A stretch of DNA of 64,000 nucleotides from Dysgonamonadaceae bacterium. Its GTDB lineage: Bacteria; Bacteroidota; Bacteroidia; Bacteroidales; Dysgonomonadaceae. The number at the start of each line of letters is the position of its first letter. The first letter of the stretch is position 1. The stretch spans positions 1 through 64,000 of the forward strand of contig JAIRUA010000028.1 of assembly GCA_031254645.1 (NCBI GenBank), given 5' to 3'. The notes beneath the pieces were generated by a model that searched no databases, was not told where the DNA came from, and saw nothing but the letters and a program-made list of their open reading frames with translations. The position numbers and the translations under genes were made by a program. This document shows positions 1 to 10,600 of this stretch, piece by piece.

Positions 1-150
1 GTAGCCCTATTGGAAGGCAACTTAGACGAAGCCGACAGCTATTTCACCCGTGCACAAGCTGCCGGCAGTAGAGAAGCGGCACACAACAAAAGCGAAGTAA
101 ACCTCAAGCGTGAGGATAACCGTAGAATGGAAAGATTTCAAAACAGATAA
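1..150 (+). CDS. C-terminal end of a probable DUF3868/OmpA-type fimbrial-locus protein (5' truncated by window edge)
   Basis: An open frame runs from base 1 to the TAA at 148-150 and encodes the last 49 residues of a protein whose start lies outside the window. The tail reads LLEGNLDEADSYFTRAQAAG and then a helical stretch, which is a TPR-like pattern. The same kind of tail ends the DUF3868-domain/OmpA-like proteins that sit just upstream of fimbrillin genes in Bacteroides-type fimbrial operons. The position, 141 bases before the fimbrillin gene and on the same strand, fits. With only 49 residues the family call is an inference. Confidence 0.6.
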   Translation, partial: VALLEGNLDEADSYFTRAQAAGSREAAHNKSEVNLKREDNRRMERFQNR

Positions 151-163
151 AAATATGCGTGTA

Positions 164-185
164 GAGACGTAGCGCGTTGCGCCTC
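164..185. repeat. REP-like imperfect palindrome
   Basis: The 22-base stretch beginning GAGACGTAGCG folds back on itself, with most mismatches being G-T wobbles. It resembles the dispersed GAGACG-type REP palindromes common in Bacteroidota intergenic DNA. It lies between the truncated first gene and the fimbrillin and may attenuate read-through. Confidence 0.5.
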
Positions 186-210
186 CAACACCCAACAAAA
201 ACAAAACCGC

Positions 211-238
211 ATAGAGACCGGGCGCGTCCTGTTTCTAT
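211..238. repeat. Second REP-like palindrome
   Basis: ATAGAGACCGGGCG pairs with CGTCCTGTTTCTAT, giving a 28-base imperfect palindrome with several wobble positions. It follows the palindrome at 164-185 in tandem and precedes the fimbrillin start by about 50 bases. Confidence 0.5.
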
Positions 239-291
239 CATAAACAAAAAACAAATAATTAGATTAATAAACCAATTAAATTTTAAACAAA

Positions 292-1458
292 ATGATGAAA
301 ATTTTTAGAAATGCTTTTTTAGTGGCAGCTGCCCTAGTATTAGGTTTTACAAGCTGTAACAAAGATGATGTACCGCCGGTTAGTAACGAGTTGAAAGCCG
401 TTTCGTTCACACTTAGCGGAAGCAGTACACGTGCAGTAGGTATTGATGCTTCAGGTACAATAACGTTTAACAGTGGGGTATTGTATTTCCACGATGGAAC
501 TAACATTGTACGCTCATATATGCTTACTACAGCCACTTCTACCTATGCTACCGGTGGAAACATTATCAACATCACTGACGCAGAAGGTGGAGTTATAATT
601 ACTAACTTGCCGGCAAATATCTCACACGTTGCTGTGGTAGGTAATACCACAACTCCTCTGTCGGGAACTATCGCAAGTGTTAGAGGGTACGTCCTTGATA
701 TGGCTTCGCAAATGGATTCTGACGATGTAAACTTGTATGGAAATGAAGGAATTGGAACATCAGTGGGTACAAATCCTGCCACTGGTAACGACTTGTATGA
801 AGTTGCAATAGAAATCGAGCCTGTAGTAGCTCGCTTCCAATTGACAGACATCACAGCGGCTAACCGTGCCGGATACGTGAATCACATTGTTTCATTTAAT
901 GTTGATGCTATTTTCTTTGATGAGTATTTCAATGACAGTAATGTTTGGGGAGCAACGAGAACCGGTTTTACAGCAGGTACAGGTACCCCAGCTGAGCTCG
1001 TTACTTATTTCACAGGAGGAACTGCTATATATGCCCTTCCTGGTACTGGTCCATCATCTTACAACTGGGATAATGTAAATCTACCAAGTACTTCTTTGAG
1101 AGTAGCACCCGCAAGCGGTGTATGGGGATACAATACATTTGCAGGTATAGCAGGCGACGAAACAACTGTACCATACATCATTATCCGTTTGAGCAATATA
1201 GTGGTTAGCTATGACGGAGGAACTACTCTTGATGATACTACTTATGCAGGTGCGCAATTCCTTACTATCCGTGGTTTTATGTCCGCTGGAGTTCAAATAG
1301 ATGAAATTGTTGCAGGAAATGTTTATACTGTTGGTGCCGGAGTACTTAGATTCACAGAGCAAGACTTGCGTCCGCAACCGAAAGAGAACTTGATTGACGT
1401 AGATGTTACCGTAACGGTTGCTGACTGGAATCCTGTTCCGGTTGAGCCAATCATTTAA
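292..1458 (+). CDS. Fimbrillin family lipoprotein (FimA/Mfa1-like major pilin candidate)
   Basis: This is a type V pilus subunit made as a lipoprotein. The 388-residue product has a lipoprotein signal with lipobox ending at Cys22 (LGFTSC). A TR dipeptide at residues 46-47 (SGSSTRAV) matches the arginine site where FimA/Mfa1-type pilins are trimmed by an Arg-specific protease before assembly. The region PVVARFQLTDI corresponds to the fimbrillin hallmark seen as LTRAIARIDV in the gene at 2691. The C-terminus has the alternating VTVTVADW strand typical of the family. It is first in a six-gene same-strand cluster and small, so it is the likeliest shaft subunit; that role is inferred from order and size. 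ATGATG at 292 gives two possible starts one codon apart. Confidence 0.82.
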   Translation: MMKIFRNAFLVAAALVLGFTSCNKDDVPPVSNELKAVSFTLSGSSTRAVGIDASGTITFNSGVLYFHDGTNIVRSYMLTTATSTYATGGNIINITDAEGGVIITNLPANISHVAVVGNTTTPLSGTIASVRGYVLDMASQMDSDDVNLYGNEGIGTSVGTNPATGNDLYEVAIEIEPVVARFQLTDITAANRAGYVNHIVSFNVDAIFFDEYFNDSNVWGATRTGFTAGTGTPAELVTYFTGGTAIYALPGTGPSSYNWDNVNLPSTSLRVAPASGVWGYNTFAGIAGDETTVPYIIIRLSNIVVSYDGGTTLDDTTYAGAQFLTIRGFMSAGVQIDEIVAGNVYTVGAGVLRFTEQDLRPQPKENLIDVDVTVTVADWNPVPVEPII

Positions 1459-1464
1459 TTTTAA

Positions 1465-1570
1465 TCCCGCTACCGCACGATTACATCGCGTGGTAATTAA
1501 GAAAGCCACGCGATACAATCGCGCGGCAACAAAAAAGGTCGGAGCGGATTTGGTTTCGCTCCGATAACAA
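1465..1570 (+). repeat. Structured intergenic element, copy 1: long hairpin plus conserved-loop hairpin
   Basis: The element begins AATCCCGCT. It contains an arm at about 1473-1495 that pairs at 19 of 23 positions with 1506-1528 (CCACGCGATACAATCGCGCG and on). It ends with a hairpin at 1540-1563: stem CGGAGCG/CGCTCCG around the loop GATTTGGTTT, followed by GATAACAAA. A second copy with the same loop but a different, compensated stem lies at 11135-11260. Both copies sit between consecutive fimbrial genes. The function is unknown; a structured leader RNA or a REP-like element are both possible. Confidence 0.6.
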
Positions 1571-1678
1571 AGCGATTTTAATTGCTAGTTGATAATTAGC
1601 AGTTTTTGTCGCAAAAAAAGAATTCAAAAACATCAATTGACAACGATTAATAATTGTCAATTATCAATTATAAATTAA

Positions 1679-2629
1679 ATGAAGATGAAATTATTTCGTA
1701 TAAGCCTGTTACTATTTTGTATTGTCTTACTCTCCGCTTGTATTGAGGAAAGAGACCGGAATTGCCCCACCGACAGGAGTGTTATATTAGAATTTGCGTA
1801 TAACCACAATGGGAGCGATATTCTTCACAGGATAAGCAGCGTTGATTTGTTTATTTACGGTAACGCTTCCGGGTTACTTGTACACAAAGAGACCGTAACC
1901 GGCGCGCAAAAGGGAGCAGATCTCAGTCATCTCGAACCGGGTGAATACCGCGTAGTGGCTTGGGGAAATGCAAGTGCAAGAAGCGCGTTTGGCGGCATAA
2001 ATCTCGGCGAAGCAATAAGCAACGCATACATTAGTCTCCCCGGCGCTCCACGCAGTACTACCACGTTCCCGGGTATGGGCGATGATCTGTACTTTGCATC
2101 GGACTTGCAAAGACAATCAACGTTGGTAATCCCTGCCACCGGCGATGTGTCGGAAGTGCTGCCTTTTTCAAGGGCATTTATTGATATAGATGTGTATGTC
2201 GTTGGATACGAGGAAGTATTTGGTGATCCGGTAGCGCCGTTTGTAGAAATCGGGAACGCTAATCCGGGTTATGATTTCTACAGGAAAACCTTCGGTAGTG
2301 TTACACTCAGAGAGCAAAGTCAAAATCAAGACAACCTCACTGAACGACCTGCCCTTGCGCATTTTCGTACAAAACTATTCGACATCAATAGTAATGCGAT
2401 GACCCAAGAGGTACGTATTCTTTCGTCAAACAACACCATTGTTCATACGATAGATAATGCAACACTGAAAAGCGAAATTGCCGCTTTTATGCTTAGAGAA
2501 GGCATCACGTCGCTCGAAACGGGTCCTGATATGCTGATTCCGATAATCGTCAGCTTTTTGAACAAAGATATATCGGTAATTATTAAGGTGCCGGAGTTTG
2601 AACAAAAACCGGTAGATCCGATAATTTAA
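1679..2629 (+). CDS. FimB/Mfa2 family fimbrial anchor lipoprotein
   Basis: This is a probable outer-membrane anchor and length regulator of the type V pilus. The 316-residue protein has a lipobox ending LLSAC (Cys21). Soon after come the Cys-Pro and strand pattern of the FimB/Mfa2 family (RDRNCPTDRSVILEFAY), then LSHLEPGEYRVVAWGN, a family-typical strand-turn-strand, and LPFSRAFIDIDVYV near the middle. Length fits Mfa2/FimB (about 300 residues). It follows the fimbrillin by 220 bases, as FimB follows FimA. Its C-terminus KPVDPII echoes VPVEPII at the end of the upstream fimbrillin. Confidence 0.82.
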   Translation: MKMKLFRISLLLFCIVLLSACIEERDRNCPTDRSVILEFAYNHNGSDILHRISSVDLFIYGNASGLLVHKETVTGAQKGADLSHLEPGEYRVVAWGNASARSAFGGINLGEAISNAYISLPGAPRSTTTFPGMGDDLYFASDLQRQSTLVIPATGDVSEVLPFSRAFIDIDVYVVGYEEVFGDPVAPFVEIGNANPGYDFYRKTFGSVTLREQSQNQDNLTERPALAHFRTKLFDINSNAMTQEVRILSSNNTIVHTIDNATLKSEIAAFMLREGITSLETGPDMLIPIIVSFLNKDISVIIKVPEFEQKPVDPII

Positions 2630-2690
2630 CAAGACAGACAATCGTCCAAGATAATGAACTAAAAACGTAAAAATATAAAACAAAAACAAT

Positions 2691-4457
2691 ATGAAAAAAA
2701 TTATTTACATACTACTGTTCACGGCAGTTTTGATGCTATCCGTATCGTGTATTTCGGAAGGAAATATTCCGAAAATACCTTCGGAAAGAGAAAATGCCGA
2801 AGTGGTACTTCGCTTTCGTATGCCGGGAAATTTTGCGGGACAGAGATCATCCCGTTCGGCTGTTCTTGAATTTGAAGACGAAAACAGAATTAAAGATGTC
2901 TTTGTCTTAGTCTTTGATACGAGTAATAATCTTGTAGCCATCAGAGAAGCAGATGGAGAAACGATAGACTATACTCCCGGACTTGGTGCCGGCAATATCA
3001 GCGGTACAGGCGAATTTACGGTTTCACTTACGGCAAGTGAAAATTCTACCGATTTGTTTCGCTTGGTAGTAATTGCCAATGCGGCAGATATTATAGCAGG
3101 TCGTTTGGGAGCCAATCCGCATATGTCACCGTTTCTCGGAAGCGCTTACAATGTTGTAATGGCAGCACTGTGGAAACAATTCACCGGTAAAATATTCCAA
3201 GAAACATTGCCAGCAAAGCCGGCAATGCCGATGTGGGGACAAACAACAACCCCGGTTCTCATCGAACCAAATAAGCCCGTCGCAGATCCCATTCAACTTA
3301 CCCGCGCCATTGCACGTATTGATGTAGGTGTGGGAACAGTGTCCGGTGACTCTGAACAGGGTTACGTATGGTCCGGTCAAAACAATAGTCCTACCCCGCA
3401 GACTATCCCATTTGTACTCAACAGAGTATACGTGATGAGACCTAATAACTATTTTGCAATAGTACCCGCAGGAGATACCGGAAGTGCTTGGGGCACATTG
3501 CCTACCGCACGCTTAGGCAATCCTACTATTCCCGTACCGGCACCGGCTGCAACAACAGCATTTTCGGTTGCCGATTCGGAAACAAACTTTAATTTTGTTG
3601 CGCAAGGCGGAAGCATTCACAGACAAATATATATGCCTGAGGCAAATGTTAGAACACCGCAAGGTGCAGTTCCGATTACGGGAACACCTCGCCCGGGTGA
3701 TGAAAACCATCTCAACCGTATGGCAATAGTAGTGGGCGGTTCGTACCGAGGCGGTGCGGAAACGTACTATCGTATTGATTTTACCCAAAACGGTACCAGC
3801 TTGATAAACGTGCTTCGCAACCACCTCTATCAAATCAATATAATGGGCGTTACCGGACCCGGTGAAAAGACACCCGAAGACGCTTACAACTCTCTTGCAA
3901 TGAATATGCAAGTAGAAATCAACGATTGGGTAGAAGTAGGATTGGACGAAATTATCTTAGACGGCGTACGCTGGATAAAGTTGCAACGCAGTCGCAACGA
4001 AGACCTCAGCCGTAGAGCAGTACTCTATCGTTTGGCAAATACAACGGACGAACTTCGTTTCGAAACGAATATTCCACTCACCGAATGGGATTTGACGTTA
4101 ACAACTACTAGTGGAGTAATTGACGGAACGATTATCCCTAACGATGTAAACTTTGACACCAAAGGCGGTACGGAAACACTAATCCGTACTATCCAAAATA
4201 CTCGCTACACGATACAACTTATCCAAGTGGGTAACCCGAGAACGGTACTTGAAAATGGACAAAATATACTTGTCTATAACGGCCATTTCAGATTTATATC
4301 ACGAGCCGAGTATAATGGCAGCCCTTCTTCTATTCTAAACGTTGAAACAGGGCGTATCAGCTTCCCCATCACCATCACACAAAAGGGTGATGACCCCAAC
4401 GATTGGAATGACGGAGGCAACACAGATGCAGGATTTGGCGAAGACGATGATGATTAA
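2691..4457 (+). CDS. Fimbrillin-like accessory lipoprotein (minor pilus subunit)
   Basis: The product has 588 residues with a lipobox at Cys20 (LSVSC). The N-terminal half has the fimbrillin pattern: RIKDVFVLVFD, FRLVVIANAAD and LTRAIARIDVGVG, followed by strand-rich sequence and LRNHLYQINIMGVTGPG, the typical second-domain start of Mfa-like pilins. The C-terminal part carries a Bacteroidota Ig-like stretch ending in FPITITQKGDD and then an acidic Asp/Glu-rich tail. It lies 61 bases after the anchor gene and 50 bases before the first tip-like gene, where fimC-E or mfa3-5 genes lie in Porphyromonas. A minor or adaptor subunit is the best guess. Confidence 0.72.
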   Translation: MKKIIYILLFTAVLMLSVSCISEGNIPKIPSERENAEVVLRFRMPGNFAGQRSSRSAVLEFEDENRIKDVFVLVFDTSNNLVAIREADGETIDYTPGLGAGNISGTGEFTVSLTASENSTDLFRLVVIANAADIIAGRLGANPHMSPFLGSAYNVVMAALWKQFTGKIFQETLPAKPAMPMWGQTTTPVLIEPNKPVADPIQLTRAIARIDVGVGTVSGDSEQGYVWSGQNNSPTPQTIPFVLNRVYVMRPNNYFAIVPAGDTGSAWGTLPTARLGNPTIPVPAPAATTAFSVADSETNFNFVAQGGSIHRQIYMPEANVRTPQGAVPITGTPRPGDENHLNRMAIVVGGSYRGGAETYYRIDFTQNGTSLINVLRNHLYQINIMGVTGPGEKTPEDAYNSLAMNMQVEINDWVEVGLDEIILDGVRWIKLQRSRNEDLSRRAVLYRLANTTDELRFETNIPLTEWDLTLTTTSGVIDGTIIPNDVNFDTKGGTETLIRTIQNTRYTIQLIQVGNPRTVLENGQNILVYNGHFRFISRAEYNGSPSSILNVETGRISFPITITQKGDDPNDWNDGGNTDAGFGEDDDD

Positions 4458-4507
4458 CAAATGTATTATGATGAATAATCAATTAAACGAAAAATAAAAA
4501 ACCGAAT

Positions 4508-7500
4508 ATGAAAAAATTATTTATACTTTATACCCTCATTATCGCGGCACTCTTTGTAACTTCGTGTGCGAATGATGATATTAGAATAGAGCCAACGCCG
4601 CCGGCACTACAAAACGGCTTTTTAATGAAGCTCGACGTGCAAGGCAGTGGTATGATAGGTACACGTTCCACAATACCGGCAGAAAAAGGCGAAGAAGATG
4701 TAACTTCGTTGTATCTCTTGTTCTTCAATGCTGCTACAGGCGCATTTGTGGATTACATTGATATGTCGCCTACAGAAGTTGATACCGATAACGAGATTGT
4801 ACCGTTGAATATGGCAACACCGTTGAGAATAGATTTCACGGGTAAGCCATTATTAGATACAGATACAGAGTACCGAATACTCGTGGTAGCCAATATACCC
4901 GCCTATGTATCGGACGAAGATACGTGGTTAGCCTCATTTGATGGCACTCTTTTCAGCCGGGCGCAAGCAAGCATATTAAACGGAAATGAAGTAAACCGCC
5001 CTATTTCAAGAGAAGAATTGTTGATGACATCGTCTATCGTTAGACGTAGCGGACAGGAAATGGTACATGCCAACCTCCTTCGCGCAATGGTGCGCTTTGA
5101 TGTGAAAATGGATCCAAGAGATAGTAGTGGTGCACTCACCGCTCACGTACTCGAATCGGTAGCGGTATATAACGTACCTACCTCAACTGCATTGTGGAAC
5201 TCCGATTTCAACGATTTCAGGGAGCATTTCGAACTTTTTGACAGAAACGACCAACTTGACCCGAGCCAAACATTGTATAAAGGCGTACTCTATTCATTTG
5301 AAAACAGTGTAACAGGCTCGTATCAAAATGACAACTTTACCACTGCACTGATTCTCGGCATCAAAGAAAACGCAAGCACAGACAGGGTAACTTACTACCG
5401 TGTCAATGTAAACGAATCGGGTGCGCAATTGCTAAAACGCAACTATGTGTATCAAGTAACCGTAACGAGAGTTAGAGAACTGGGCGAAAACACCGCACGC
5501 GACGCTTACAACGGCGCCACTACCATGTTGGACATCAACGTAAGGCAATGGCAAGACGGCGGACAAAGCGGTGTAATGTTTGATGGAGAAGATATTTTGG
5601 CTATCGGTGCAAACCGTATAGACTTTGACGGAGACGGCGCCTCAGAAACAGTAACAATATTCTCTTTCAGCCCCAATCCGGAAACAACATTGGAAATAAT
5701 TGGTACCGACCTGCCCGCAGGAATAACGGTATCGCCATTGGTGAATAATACCATCACAGTAACTGCCACCCCAACCGACGATGCAAGAAGAGGATTTATC
5801 AACCTTGCTTTCGGAACAATGAGAGGGACGATAGAAGTAGTACAGTCCGACAGGAAACACTTGTTCTTGGATTTAAATGTGGGAACAACAGAAATTCCGA
5901 TATTCCCGAAAGGAGACGCCGCATCGATGGATGGCGACGTGGTTGTTAGCAGTTCAGGTCCTTGGACAGCAGAGTTATACAACGGAAAATTCACTTTCGG
6001 CGGTATAGCTAATGCAGGCAGTCCTGTAACAACAATGACAGGCGATAATGGTACTCCATTTACGCTTTCTACTATCGGACCGCATACTGCAGCTGCAAGC
6101 CATTATGCTTTTGTGATTGTGAGTCTCGTTGCAGACCCCAATATCAACAGAGTATTGGTGTTGACGCAAGAAGGACAGGCATATATCAATTTGGTTGATC
6201 CCGAGCAAGCCAACCTTCTTTTCTCACCTGTTGGCACAGCAATAGGCGGAGTATCAGCCGGACTTGATTACATCAATGTGCCTATTACTGCGTCTGATGA
6301 TTGGTTGTTCTCGGTGAGTGGATTTGCATCAAGCAATTTTACAGTAACAAGACCGGTAGGCGAAGATTATTTACAAATAAAAACGGTAGGCGGCAATACG
6401 CATGCGCTTGACGCAACGGCTGTGATAACGGCATATATGGTTGTTGATCCCACCACGCGGGTGTTGATAAACTTGCGCCAACAGGCACACTCCATTTCAT
6501 TAAGCCCAACCACACACCCGGTTATTCCGAACTTAGGTGGTAGCACACAAATCACTGTAACATCAACATCGCCGTGGAGTTATGAAACACCGGTAATTGC
6601 CGGCATAGACCCTGCGATACACAATGTAGTAGTAACCCGTAGCGGGAATGTACTCACTGTAACTTTCCCACCGCTGCCGGCAGAAATGCAAGGGTTTACC
6701 CCCACCGTTACCATTACGGCATATATTGATGCAGCCCCCAGTGTTAGGGAATCGGTTATCATACAACAAGGACAACGTATCATACGCGATGTTAATATCG
6801 TTACCGGTCGTCCGAGTTTCAACAGTGCGTGGTCTGCCGGAACAGCAGCACAACGCCGTCCGCTTCAACGATTGAAAACGGAGATAGACAATACTGCCAA
6901 CTTCAGCCGGACAGGCGGCACAAATGCACGTCCGCAATTCCCGCAGTATGCAGGTACACGTACCCACATAAGCGCTAACCCCAGATGGGCGGTAGGCAGT
7001 GCCAACGTATTCCTTGCCAACAATTTCAGCGGAACAGCAGCACAGGGTACAGCCATACGTAACTGGTTGGCATCGAATCCTAACAATGTACTGGTAGTAG
7101 TGAACCAAAGCTCACAGGCAACCGGTATTAGAGACTTACTCGGTCCGCTCGGATTTACAGGTGTTAGTGCAGGCAGCCAAACCCTTGCGTATGTACCACT
7201 CACTACACCTCGTACGCCACCAGCCGTTACACCCGCAAGAGAAAATATGTTCAGATTCCTTTTGCCAAATGGAGCTATTGCACCGTTTTTTAATACAGGC
7301 AGCGTATCGCTGACACCAAACGGCGGCACTGCGGGAGCATTGAGTGCATTTCCCAATACATTCATTCCGGTAATAATGAATCCGAGAAATACTAGTCAAG
7401 CGGTGATGGGTATCGACCCGACACACAGAATTGTATACATCGGTAATCCCGGAATGTTTGCTGCCGGCAACACAGCTACCAACCGTAACTGGAATAATGC

Positions 7501-7588
7501 AGCCAACGTAGCATTCGTGCGCAACGTAGCGGCTTGGATTATGAATACCACGCAGCAAGGAAATGAATTTACAAATCAGTTCAAGTAG
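4508..7588 (+). CDS. Large tip-like fimbrial lipoprotein, paralog A
   Basis: This 1026-residue lipoprotein (lipobox VTSC, Cys20) is a candidate pilus tip or adhesin subunit. An N-terminal fimbrillin-like domain covers about residues 35-370, with a TR at 52-53, YRILVVANIPAYV and LLRAMVRFDVKMD. The middle has at least three BACON-like Ig repeats, each ending in a strand such as GTIEVVQS, NRVLVLTQEG or ESVIIQQGQ. The last about 280 residues form a different module with a hydrophobic NVLVVVNQSS strand and a C-terminal signature IVYIGNPGMF plus FVRNVAAWIM. The same signature ends the two paralogs downstream. Mfa5-type tip proteins are similarly large, but no von Willebrand domain was recognised, so the tip role is inferred. 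Confidence 0.68.
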   Translation: MKKLFILYTLIIAALFVTSCANDDIRIEPTPPALQNGFLMKLDVQGSGMIGTRSTIPAEKGEEDVTSLYLLFFNAATGAFVDYIDMSPTEVDTDNEIVPLNMATPLRIDFTGKPLLDTDTEYRILVVANIPAYVSDEDTWLASFDGTLFSRAQASILNGNEVNRPISREELLMTSSIVRRSGQEMVHANLLRAMVRFDVKMDPRDSSGALTAHVLESVAVYNVPTSTALWNSDFNDFREHFELFDRNDQLDPSQTLYKGVLYSFENSVTGSYQNDNFTTALILGIKENASTDRVTYYRVNVNESGAQLLKRNYVYQVTVTRVRELGENTARDAYNGATTMLDINVRQWQDGGQSGVMFDGEDILAIGANRIDFDGDGASETVTIFSFSPNPETTLEIIGTDLPAGITVSPLVNNTITVTATPTDDARRGFINLAFGTMRGTIEVVQSDRKHLFLDLNVGTTEIPIFPKGDAASMDGDVVVSSSGPWTAELYNGKFTFGGIANAGSPVTTMTGDNGTPFTLSTIGPHTAAASHYAFVIVSLVADPNINRVLVLTQEGQAYINLVDPEQANLLFSPVGTAIGGVSAGLDYINVPITASDDWLFSVSGFASSNFTVTRPVGEDYLQIKTVGGNTHALDATAVITAYMVVDPTTRVLINLRQQAHSISLSPTTHPVIPNLGGSTQITVTSTSPWSYETPVIAGIDPAIHNVVVTRSGNVLTVTFPPLPAEMQGFTPTVTITAYIDAAPSVRESVIIQQGQRIIRDVNIVTGRPSFNSAWSAGTAAQRRPLQRLKTEIDNTANFSRTGGTNARPQFPQYAGTRTHISANPRWAVGSANVFLANNFSGTAAQGTAIRNWLASNPNNVLVVVNQSSQATGIRDLLGPLGFTGVSAGSQTLAYVPLTTPRTPPAVTPARENMFRFLLPNGAIAPFFNTGSVSLTPNGGTAGALSAFPNTFIPVIMNPRNTSQAVMGIDPTHRIVYIGNPGMFAAGNTATNRNWNNAANVAFVRNVAAWIMNTTQQGNEFTNQFK

Positions 7589-7596
7589 TCTAAACT

Positions 7597-7673
7597 GTGA
7601 TTTGTTTGATTTTTGATGATTTACAGTGAGAAAAACTCACGTTCAAGAAATCATTAAAAATCAAACAAATCAC
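7597..7673 (+). repeat. Long nested hairpin between tip-like genes A and B
   Basis: Arm 7597-7622 (GTGATTTGTTTGATTTTTGA and on) pairs with 7648-7673 at 25 of 26 positions; the one mismatch is a G-U wobble in RNA. Inside the loop sits a second perfect hairpin, GTGAG-AAAAA-CTCAC at 7626-7640. There is no U-tract, so it is not a classical terminator. It could stabilise the upstream message, attenuate read-through, or be a mobile palindromic repeat. Confidence 0.75.
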
Positions 7674-7692
7674 AAAAATCATAGTTCAGACA

Positions 7693-10600
7693 ATGAAGAA
7701 AATATTATTTACACTCACAATATTAGCTACGTTGCTTTTCGCATCGTCTTGCCAATCTGACTGGGACAACGGCTTCAAGGGCGGTGGTACGACAGATAAA
7801 GACGGTTTTCTGTTGAATCTCAACGTGTCAAACAGCAGCATCAACACCCGAATGAACATTCCGTCGGAAGAGGGAGAAGATGATATAAATGTGTTGCACC
7901 TGCTCTTTTTCCAAGGATCAGGCGCACAGACTTTCGTTGATGCCGTTGAAATCAAAGACGAAGACGGTTATCCGTTGGATTTGAGTATGCCGTTGCAAGT
8001 GAGGTTTCAAAATACGCCTACACTTAACAACAACACCCATTACAGAATACTGGTAGTTGCCAATATTGATGCGTATATACCAACGGACGTTGATACGTGG
8101 TTAAACTCGTTTAACGGTGTCAATTTTTCTACAGCGGTGAGCGAACAAATTGATGTGTCCACTGTATTCAATGGCACTAATAACCAAATTGCTTCCAACC
8201 GATTGCTAATGACCGCAACAGTGGAGAAACTGGCAAACCGGGAAGAAGTATCGGTACCGCTTATGCGTGCGGTAGTGCGTTTGGACGTAGAGATGGCAAC
8301 CCGTTTGGCGGCAGACTATACATTGGTGAGCGCATCGGTATGGAACGTACCGCGGGAAACCTCTATCTGGAACGCCACGTACAACAATTACTCCAATATA
8401 ATACCCGGTAGAGATGTTCTGCGCGTAGACGGCGTTGTCGGTAATACTATCAAGGGACAATTATATACGTTTGGAAATCGACAAAACCAAGTATCGCAAA
8501 ACGATCTTCGTACCACTGCTGTGGTACTCGGTATCGAGCATAACGGCGTAATAAGCTATTATCGCGTGAATGTGAGCTTACCCTTTGCCGGACAAGACTT
8601 GATGCGTAACACGGTACACAATATAACGGTGAATCACGTGTTGGGCGACGGTGTGAAAGTCGGAGACCTAAACGCAGCAACTCCTGAAGAGGCTGAAAGA
8701 GTTGCGTACGGAAGAAACAACTCGTTGCTGCAGGTAACTGTCAATAACACCGATATGGACAGTCGTGGGGTAATTCTCATCGACGGTGGTAATGTGTTGG
8801 TGATTCCGACCAATCGTATCGTCTTCTCACCTGAAGGTGGTATGAGAGAATTCACGATATTTACATACAGTCCCGACGGTAGTGCTCGATTAGCTGCTAC
8901 CAACATAACAATGGACACGGGTCTTTCGACAATACTTTCAGGCAACTCGCTCACGGTATCGGCTACACCTAGTGTAGATGAGAGAAAGGGAATTATCGAA
9001 TTGATTTTCGGAAATATACGCGCCAGAATAGACGTAGTGCAAGAATCTTCTACCGTAGAGTTCCTGGAGCTGAATTTGAATATGAACGATATTTCTGCCT
9101 TTTCAAATGGTGCGGCACCCGGTACTACTTTCCCAATACCGATGGCAACACCGGATGGTTTGCCGAACTTTGTACAGGTAACCGCTTCAAGTGAATGGGT
9201 AGCCACAATGTACAACGATGAATACTTCGGATTTTTCGGAACAACCAGCAGAATGATTTTCGGTGATCCTGACAATATTAATACTTTCCAGGTACAAGCG
9301 CTTCAGGAAAATGAAGAAATGAATACCCGTTACGGGTTTGTAATTGTAAGTCTTGTGAGCAACCCCAATATCAACAGGGTGTTGGTGCTCAGACAAGAAG
9401 GAACGGATATCGTAAGTATTTTTGCTTATGGCGACCCGACTGTAGAATTACTAACTACTGAAGAAAGGACAACGTACTTCAATGCAGGCGGTGTATTGGT
9501 AACCAACAGAGGCTCCGGAACGAATAGATATAGAATTACGCATAGCGTAGCCGGATTGTTGCCCGGAGATGCCGGAATTTTCTTTACAGCGGGCGGAGCA
9601 CACTTTACGATTACCGAGCGCGATGAGACAACTCCCGGTGTAACTATATTGACAGTTGAATCCAACGGTATAAACCCGATGGATGGGTCACCATTGACCG
9701 GTCGCATTGGGTTGAGGTCACCGCAAGGAGGTTTTGCAGCGATTAATCTCGAACAGGATTTCTATACGCTCACTCTGGAACACAGTACCCCGCATAATAT
9801 TCCGATAACAGGCGGCAAGTCTGTGCCTGTTACAGTAGATATAGAGAGTACCCTTACATGGTCAGCTACGATTGCTATGAGCAACAACACTGCTACCGAC
9901 GGCACAGGGCGCAGATTAGTGCAGCACGCCGCCAAGTTTGTTGACCAGTACGGCAACACGCTTGTTGAAGGACAGAATTACCCGTCATCTACACAGTTCC
10001 TCGTGGAGTTCCCGAAGGTATATTACCCTAACCGCCATATCAATATTTCGGCTACCGTAACGGTAAAACTTGTGGGTACATCTCTGCAGAGGACGTTTAC
10101 CGCTCACCAGAACAGGCTAGACCGCAGTAATCAGCAGTATGCCCCGGCCGCAGGTCGTAATCAGGTAGTCGCTATGAACTTACGAGGTAGCGGTGCGGAT
10201 TATGGCGTACTTTCGACCGGCACCGGCGGGTGGGCCCAAGGATGGTCATGGTTGGTGCTGAATACCAGCTCGACAGCCATTCCCACCACCTTTATTACCA
10301 CTGGTGGCGGCACGGGAACAGCCACGACAACATCTTTGAACGCTACCGACCTTAACGGCACCAACTTCAGGGACGTTAATCTTCTGAATGTCGTAGCGCT
10401 TGGAGCCAGCACTGTAGCTACTGTATGGACTCGTAATAACGGAGTTAATGAGTTCATAGACAGCGACCGCGGCTGGGTAGTCTTCAGTCAGCAGAATGCC
10501 GGAACCGATCTCAATGTGATAAATATGCCTACTTCACCCATAAGGAGGAACCCCGGATATCCATCAGTATTGGGCAGAAATTCTCTAACCACTACACCGG

